Of a stretch of 10,000 nucleotides of DNA, positions 7,229-10,000 are shown one piece after another; within the stretch, counting starts at the first letter, position 1; each line of letters begins with the position of its first letter. The stretch covers positions 1-10,000 of the forward strand of contig NZ_JAIWOI010000221.1 in NCBI RefSeq assembly GCF_020217005.1, in the 5' to 3' direction. Below the pieces are notes generated by a model. It saw nothing but the letters and a program-made list of their open reading frames with translations. It was not told the DNA's origin and did no database searches. Origin of the DNA: Rheinheimera sp. (lineage in GTDB: Bacteria; Pseudomonadota; Gammaproteobacteria; Enterobacterales; Alteromonadaceae). Both the position numbers and the translations under genes were made by a program.

Positions 7229-7527
7229 GCGGGCAAGTTAGAAAAATAAGCGGCTAAATCCAGAATATCAGTATCAGAGAGACCTGCTGCCATAGGTGAC
7301 ATCACAGCATGTTTACGCATCCCATCACGATAGGCTTTGATGGAGGTCTCCAGATACTTCTGTTTTTGGCCTGCTAAGTTAGGGTAGTCAGGTAGCACCG
7401 AAATACCTTCTGTTCCATGACAAGCAGAGCAGACTGCTGCTTTGGTTTTACCAGCAACTGCATCCTGCGCTAAAACTGGTAGTGCAAATCCGACTAAAAC
7501 TAATAAAATCAAAGGCGTAACTCGCAT
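7210..7527 (-). CDS. Small periplasmic c-type cytochrome (class I, c553-like)
   Basis: This 105-residue single-haem electron carrier starts with a signal peptide: MR, then a hydrophobic core (6-19), with cleavage likely after VLA-20. It has one haem-binding CxxCH motif, Cys33-Ser-Ala-Cys36-His37. The spacing and the motifs [10 protein letters not shown] (45-54), YRDGMRKH (66-73), [10 protein letters not shown] (76-85) and [10 protein letters not shown] (90-99) are those of the cytochrome c553/c4-type domain. Met76 or Met79 is the distal haem ligand. The ATG is preceded by GGGAG 9 nt upstream. Its redox partner cannot be read from the sequence. It is a lone gene, and no oxidase or haem-maturation gene is nearby. 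Its last six codons and stop lie antisense to the last codons of recQ (19-bp overlap, 7210-7228), with no terminator visible between them. Confidence 0.93.
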   Translation of the reverse strand: MRVTPLILLVLVGFALPVLAQDAVAGKTKAAVCSACHGTEGISVLPDYPNLAGQKQKYLETSIKAYRDGMRKHAVMSPMAAGLSDTDILDLAAYFSNLPAQSPAK

Positions 7528-7644
7528 TTTTGTTATTCTCCCTGACGCTGGACTTAGATTTATTTTTCATATGTTTTTTCCATTAAAGACCTAAGTACTT
7601 GTTTATACAAGCCAGATTACAAAATTCAGCCCAAGCCACCAGCA

Positions 7645-7650
7645 TATAAT
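7645..7650 (+). promoter_or_regulatory. Perfect -10 box, candidate selO promoter
   Basis: TATAAT matches the sigma-70 consensus exactly. The -35 position (AAATTC at 7622-7627, 17-nt spacer) is poor, and there is no TG extension. If used, the selO leader would be about 175 nt long and would include the hairpin at 7717-7736. Confidence 0.38.
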
Positions 7651-7716
7651 CAAGAAACTTTCAATTGCAGGGCTGTAACAAGCCTTCGCCTCCCCGAAAC
7701 ATAGATTCACTAAGTA

Positions 7717-7736
7717 ACTGGGCTGAGAGGCCCAGT
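7717..7736 (+). other. GAGA-tetraloop hairpin in the selO leader
   Basis: The arms ACTGGGC and GCCCAGT pair perfectly over 7 bp. An added T-G wobble closes a GAGA loop of the GNRA class, a stable RNA hairpin. No T-run follows on either strand, so it is not a plain terminator. Role unknown; it lies about 100 nt before the selO start. Confidence 0.45.
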
Positions 7737-7833
7737 CAACAAAGCTGCAGTTTCAAGTACAACGGCTATAAAAAGCACTTGAGCTGTGTGGGTGCAGCAA
7801 GGACAATGGGCCATTATTGTTTTGGGGTTTGTT

Positions 7834-9282
7834 ATGCCACTTCTTTTAAGTTCCACCTATGCTTCCGGCTTGCCTGATTTAGTCAGTGCTGTCGCCGTGA
7901 CTCCTTTTGCAGAGCCAAAACTTCTGGCATACAGTGCTGACACTGCGGCTTTGTTACAGATCCCTGCTGAATTTTTTCAGCGTTCTGAGGCTGCAGATTA
8001 CTTAAGCGGCAAAATCCTGTTTGACGGTAGTCAGCCGATAGCACAAAAGTATGCTGGCCATCAGTTTGGTCAGTACAACCCTGAATTAGGTGACGGCCGT
8101 GGTTTATTGTTAGGAGATGTCAAAGCGGCAGATGGCAAAAATTACGATTTGCATTTAAAAGGGGCTGGCCGAACTCCTTATTCACGTTTTGGCGATGGCC
8201 GCGCTGTATTAAGGTCCAGCATTCGCGAATTTTTAGCCTCTGAAGCTATGTATCATTTGGGAATTCCTACCAGCAGAGCGCTTAGCCTGGTGGGCAGCAC
8301 TGAAGCTGTGCAACGTGAAACCATAGAACAGGGTGCCATGGTGATCCGCGTCTGTCCCAGCCATATCCGCTTTGGCCATTTTGAGCATTGTTTTTACACT
8401 GGTGATAAAGATCAGCTCCAGCGCTTGCTCAATTTTACTGTGCAACAGCATTTCCCGCATTGTTTAAACGCAGAAAACCCGGCTTTGGCTATGTTGCAAC
8501 AGGTGGTCGTTCGCACAGCAGAGCTGATTAGCCAATGGCAGGCTGTGGGCTTTAATCATGGCGTGATGAATACCGACAATATGTCAATATTAGGCCTGAG
8601 CTTTGATTATGGCCCTTATGCCTTCCTGGACGATTACGAACCTGGTTATATCTGCAATCACTCCGATCATAGTGGCCGTTATGCCTTTGATGAACAGCCT
8701 GGCATAGGCTTGTGGAACCTCAACGCGCTGGCCCATGCCTTATCACCTTTGATTGAGGTCGGGGACTTACGTGCCGCACTGGCTTTGTATGAGCCCACCC
8801 TGGTCAGTCATTACATGGCATTGATGGGTAAAAAACTTGGGCTTCAGCGCCAACTCGCGACAGATCGCGCTTTAATAGGGCAATGGCTGGCGTTATTGCA
8901 GCAACAGAAGCAGGATTACACCTTAAGTTTCCGCCGCCTGGCTGATTTTTCGGACGACGCACAAGGTTCATCCATCCGTGATCATATGCTGGATCTGGAG
9001 GCTTTTGACCTGTGGGCGCAGCTATACCGTGCGCGATTGACAGAGGAGTCTTCTACCTCAGAAGAGCGCAAAGAACTGATGAATAGTGTGAACCCTTTGT
9101 ATGTCCTGCGTAATTATCTGGCTCAGCAAGTCATAGCAGCAGCAGAACAGGGTGATGTAGCGCCTTTGCATGAACTCATGGGGGTGTTACAGCAACCTTA
9201 CCAGCCACAACCCGGTAAGGAAGCCTTTGCCGCTCCTCCGCCAGATTGGGGCAAAGGCATGAATATCTCCTGCAGTAGCTAA
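7834..9282 (+). CDS. selO: Protein adenylyltransferase SelO (YdiU/UPF0061 family)
   Basis: A pseudokinase-fold enzyme that transfers AMP from ATP to Ser, Thr or Tyr of target proteins; in E. coli it is linked to redox stress. I start it at ATG 7834 (482 residues; E. coli YdiU has 478) with GGGG 6 nt upstream. The family N-terminal region then begins at once (STYASGLPDL, residues 7-16). Family motifs: GHQFGQY (75-81), ELGDGRGLLLGD (84-95), HLKGAGRTPYSRFGDGRAVL (107-126), GVMNTDN (243-249), FDYGP (257-261) and ICNHSDH (273-279). Expected active-site residues are present: Lys109 and Glu132 (ion pair), Asp248 (catalytic base), Asn249 and Asp258 (magnesium). The C-terminus ends ISCSS, with Cys-Ser-Ser where many eukaryotic homologues carry selenocysteine. 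It is followed after 10 bp by a small gene, then a sensor gene. Confidence 0.95.
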   Translation: MPLLLSSTYASGLPDLVSAVAVTPFAEPKLLAYSADTAALLQIPAEFFQRSEAADYLSGKILFDGSQPIAQKYAGHQFGQYNPELGDGRGLLLGDVKAADGKNYDLHLKGAGRTPYSRFGDGRAVLRSSIREFLASEAMYHLGIPTSRALSLVGSTEAVQRETIEQGAMVIRVCPSHIRFGHFEHCFYTGDKDQLQRLLNFTVQQHFPHCLNAENPALAMLQQVVVRTAELISQWQAVGFNHGVMNTDNMSILGLSFDYGPYAFLDDYEPGYICNHSDHSGRYAFDEQPGIGLWNLNALAHALSPLIEVGDLRAALALYEPTLVSHYMALMGKKLGLQRQLATDRALIGQWLALLQQQKQDYTLSFRRLADFSDDAQGSSIRDHMLDLEAFDLWAQLYRARLTEESSTSEERKELMNSVNPLYVLRNYLAQQVIAAAEQGDVAPLHELMGVLQQPYQPQPGKEAFAAPPPDWGKGMNISCSS

Positions 9283-9292
9283 CGGAAATCGC

Positions 9293-9604
9293 ATGAATCA
9301 CAGCGTTATCAATAGTTTTATTGTACAGACTGAACAGAAACAACTGCTACTTACGCCTTTATGGCCAATGCGGTTTGAACAAGTGCAAGAATGCAAAAAC
9401 TGGTTTATCCAAACTGCCATTCAGACTGGAACTTTAGCCTATGGCGCAGACAGGGTTGAACTGGGTCTGAGCTTTGCTAATGAATCTTTTACTTTTTGTT
9501 ACGAAGACTATAGTGAAAGTTTTTGGGTCACAGCTGACAGTGCAGGCAGCGCTATGTTACTGTCAGAATTAGCAAATGAATTCAGCACTTTGAGGATTAA
9601 ATGA
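9293..9604 (+). CDS. Small conserved-looking protein of unknown function (possibly DUF3630)
   Basis: A 103-residue soluble protein with no signal peptide or membrane helix. The second half carries GADRVELGLSF (residues 51-61) and YEDYSESFWV (70-79). This pattern of GADR, a beta strand and an aromatic YSES-W block reminds me of the short proteins grouped as DUF3630 in Alteromonadales, but I hold that only tentatively. It has two cysteines (34 and 69) and no catalytic motif I can point to. The start ATG has GGAA 6 nt upstream, 10 bp after the selO stop. The stop TGA overlaps the next gene's ATG (ATGA at 9601-9604). Codon usage is like its neighbours. The close packing suggests co-transcription with selO and the following sensor gene; function is unknown. 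Confidence 0.8.
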   Translation: MNHSVINSFIVQTEQKQLLLTPLWPMRFEQVQECKNWFIQTAIQTGTLAYGADRVELGLSFANESFTFCYEDYSESFWVTADSAGSAMLLSELANEFSTLRIK

Positions 9605-10000
9605 CGGTAAAACTGCAGCATGGATTAAAGCTAGGGTGGCTGATGCTGCTGATGTTTTGCAAGGGTGCTTTTGCTTTTCATGCTCAGGTGAATAGTTTTG
9701 ATAAACAGCTGTCCCGGCTCGAACTAGGTCCGAATTTATACTTCCAGCAAACCCATAAAGCTCTGCCACTGGAAGAGCTGATTTTTGACCCCGAACGACA
9801 TCATGCATTTCGGCTGGTCGCCGACTATAAAAAAAATCTACAAAGCGCCGATCAGTCACTTTGGCTATTCACCCGTTTGCATTACAAAGGCCAGACCCCG
9901 ATTCAGACGCTGATCCATTACGATTTCCCCTTAGCTGATGTTATTCAGGTTTACAGCTACAACAGACTAAAAAATGATTTGCAGCTGGTAAGTAGCACTG
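9601..10000 (+). CDS. 7TMR-DISM-type membrane sensor, 3' end outside the window
   Basis: An open frame starts at ATG 9601, overlapping the previous stop as ATGA, with GAGG 5 nt upstream, and runs to the window end (133 codons). Residues 1-25 form a signal peptide (MTVK, hydrophobic 11-20, cleavage likely after AFA). Residues about 40-133 match the layout of the extracellular 7TMR-DISMED2 domain: a start like GPNLYFQQ (43-50), the helix LPLEELIF (55-62), the strand SLWLFTRLHY (86-95), then TLIHYDFPLADVIQVYSY (103-120). Proteins of this class continue into a seven-helix membrane domain and then a histidine kinase, diguanylate cyclase (GGDEF) or other output module. That part lies beyond position 10000, so the output is unknown. 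It probably senses a periplasmic ligand such as a carbohydrate. Family assignment is from pattern recognition of a partial chain. Confidence 0.72.
   Translation, partial: MTVKLQHGLKLGWLMLLMFCKGAFAFHAQVNSFDKQLSRLELGPNLYFQQTHKALPLEELIFDPERHHAFRLVADYKKNLQSADQSLWLFTRLHYKGQTPIQTLIHYDFPLADVIQVYSYNRLKNDLQLVSST

Larger units (their letters stand above)
7528..7833. other. 306-bp intergenic region between the divergent cytochrome and selO genes
   Basis: No convincing gene lies here. It contains a dyad CTTGT-(TTAT)-ACAAG at 7598-7611, an exact TATAAT at 7645-7650 facing selO, and a stable hairpin at 7717-7736. An open frame continues upstream of selO to a GTG at 7786, but I judge it non-coding leader. 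Confidence 0.6.

Noticed and set aside
7720..7733. GGGCTGAGAGGCCC resembles the CUGAGA core of a TPP riboswitch.
   Set aside because: The downstream conserved half (ACCUGAUCUGG and the GCGUAGGGA region) is missing, and the bases simply form a short self-complementary hairpin. selO also has no link to thiamine.
7786..7833. An upstream GTG start would give SelO an N-terminal signal-peptide-like extension (hydrophobic stretch ending near YAS).
   Set aside because: The hydrophobic stretch runs into residues that align with the normal SelO N-terminus (STYASGLPDL). ATG 7834 has a usable GGGG site and gives the family length, and SelO needs ATP, which argues against export to the periplasm in bacteria.
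9268..9282. Possible selenocysteine end for SelO.
   Set aside because: The codons read TGC AGT AGC TAA (Cys-Ser-Ser-stop). No in-frame TGA is present, so this is the usual bacterial cysteine form.
9569..9859. A 96-codon minus-strand frame at the right edge.
   Set aside because: It is antisense to the DISM sensor gene and to the end of the small gene, has no ribosome binding site, and its translation has no recognisable features.

Overview
The window looks like a chromosomal, mostly housekeeping segment of a gammaproteobacterium. The RecQ, RarD, YigI-type thioesterase and SelO proteins are all of gammaproteobacterial type. The added methyl-accepting chemotaxis protein, periplasmic alpha-carbonic anhydrase and 7TMR-DISM sensor suggest a motile, aquatic member of the Alteromonadales/Chromatiales, such as the Rheinheimera-Alishewanella group. 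That placement is inferred from gene content and protein style, not from a database match. I see no insertion sequence, prophage, CRISPR array, rRNA or tRNA.

Layout. At the left edge, a gene cut by the window start (unknown function) is followed with zero spacing by a small VOC/glyoxalase-fold gene; both are on the plus strand. They converge on four minus-strand genes: rarD (EamA-type permease), an alpha-carbonic anhydrase with a signal peptide, a methyl-accepting chemotaxis protein, and a yigI-like acyl-CoA thioesterase. Between the thioesterase and the chemoreceptor genes lies a 321-bp AT-rich gap with candidate sigma-70 and sigma-28-like promoters. The thioesterase gene is divergent from recQ. 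recQ runs to the right and overlaps by 19 bp, tail to tail, a small periplasmic cytochrome c gene. After a 306-bp gap come selO, a 103-residue gene of unknown function, and a 7TMR-DISM sensor gene cut by the right edge. These three are closely packed and probably form one transcript.

How the genes relate. rarD, the thioesterase and recQ keep the orientation and order of the enterobacterial rarD-yigI-pldA-recQ cluster. Here carbonic anhydrase and chemoreceptor genes lie between rarD and the thioesterase, and no pldA lies between the thioesterase and recQ. The selO - small protein - DISM sensor run is the most interesting grouping, because it places a protein AMPylase translationally close to a membrane sensor whose output domain lies outside the window. 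I found no clear evidence for a wholly new system. The points most worth checking are this run, the non-ATG start of recQ, the palindrome in the recQ/thioesterase divergent promoter region, and the overlapping recQ/cytochrome tails.
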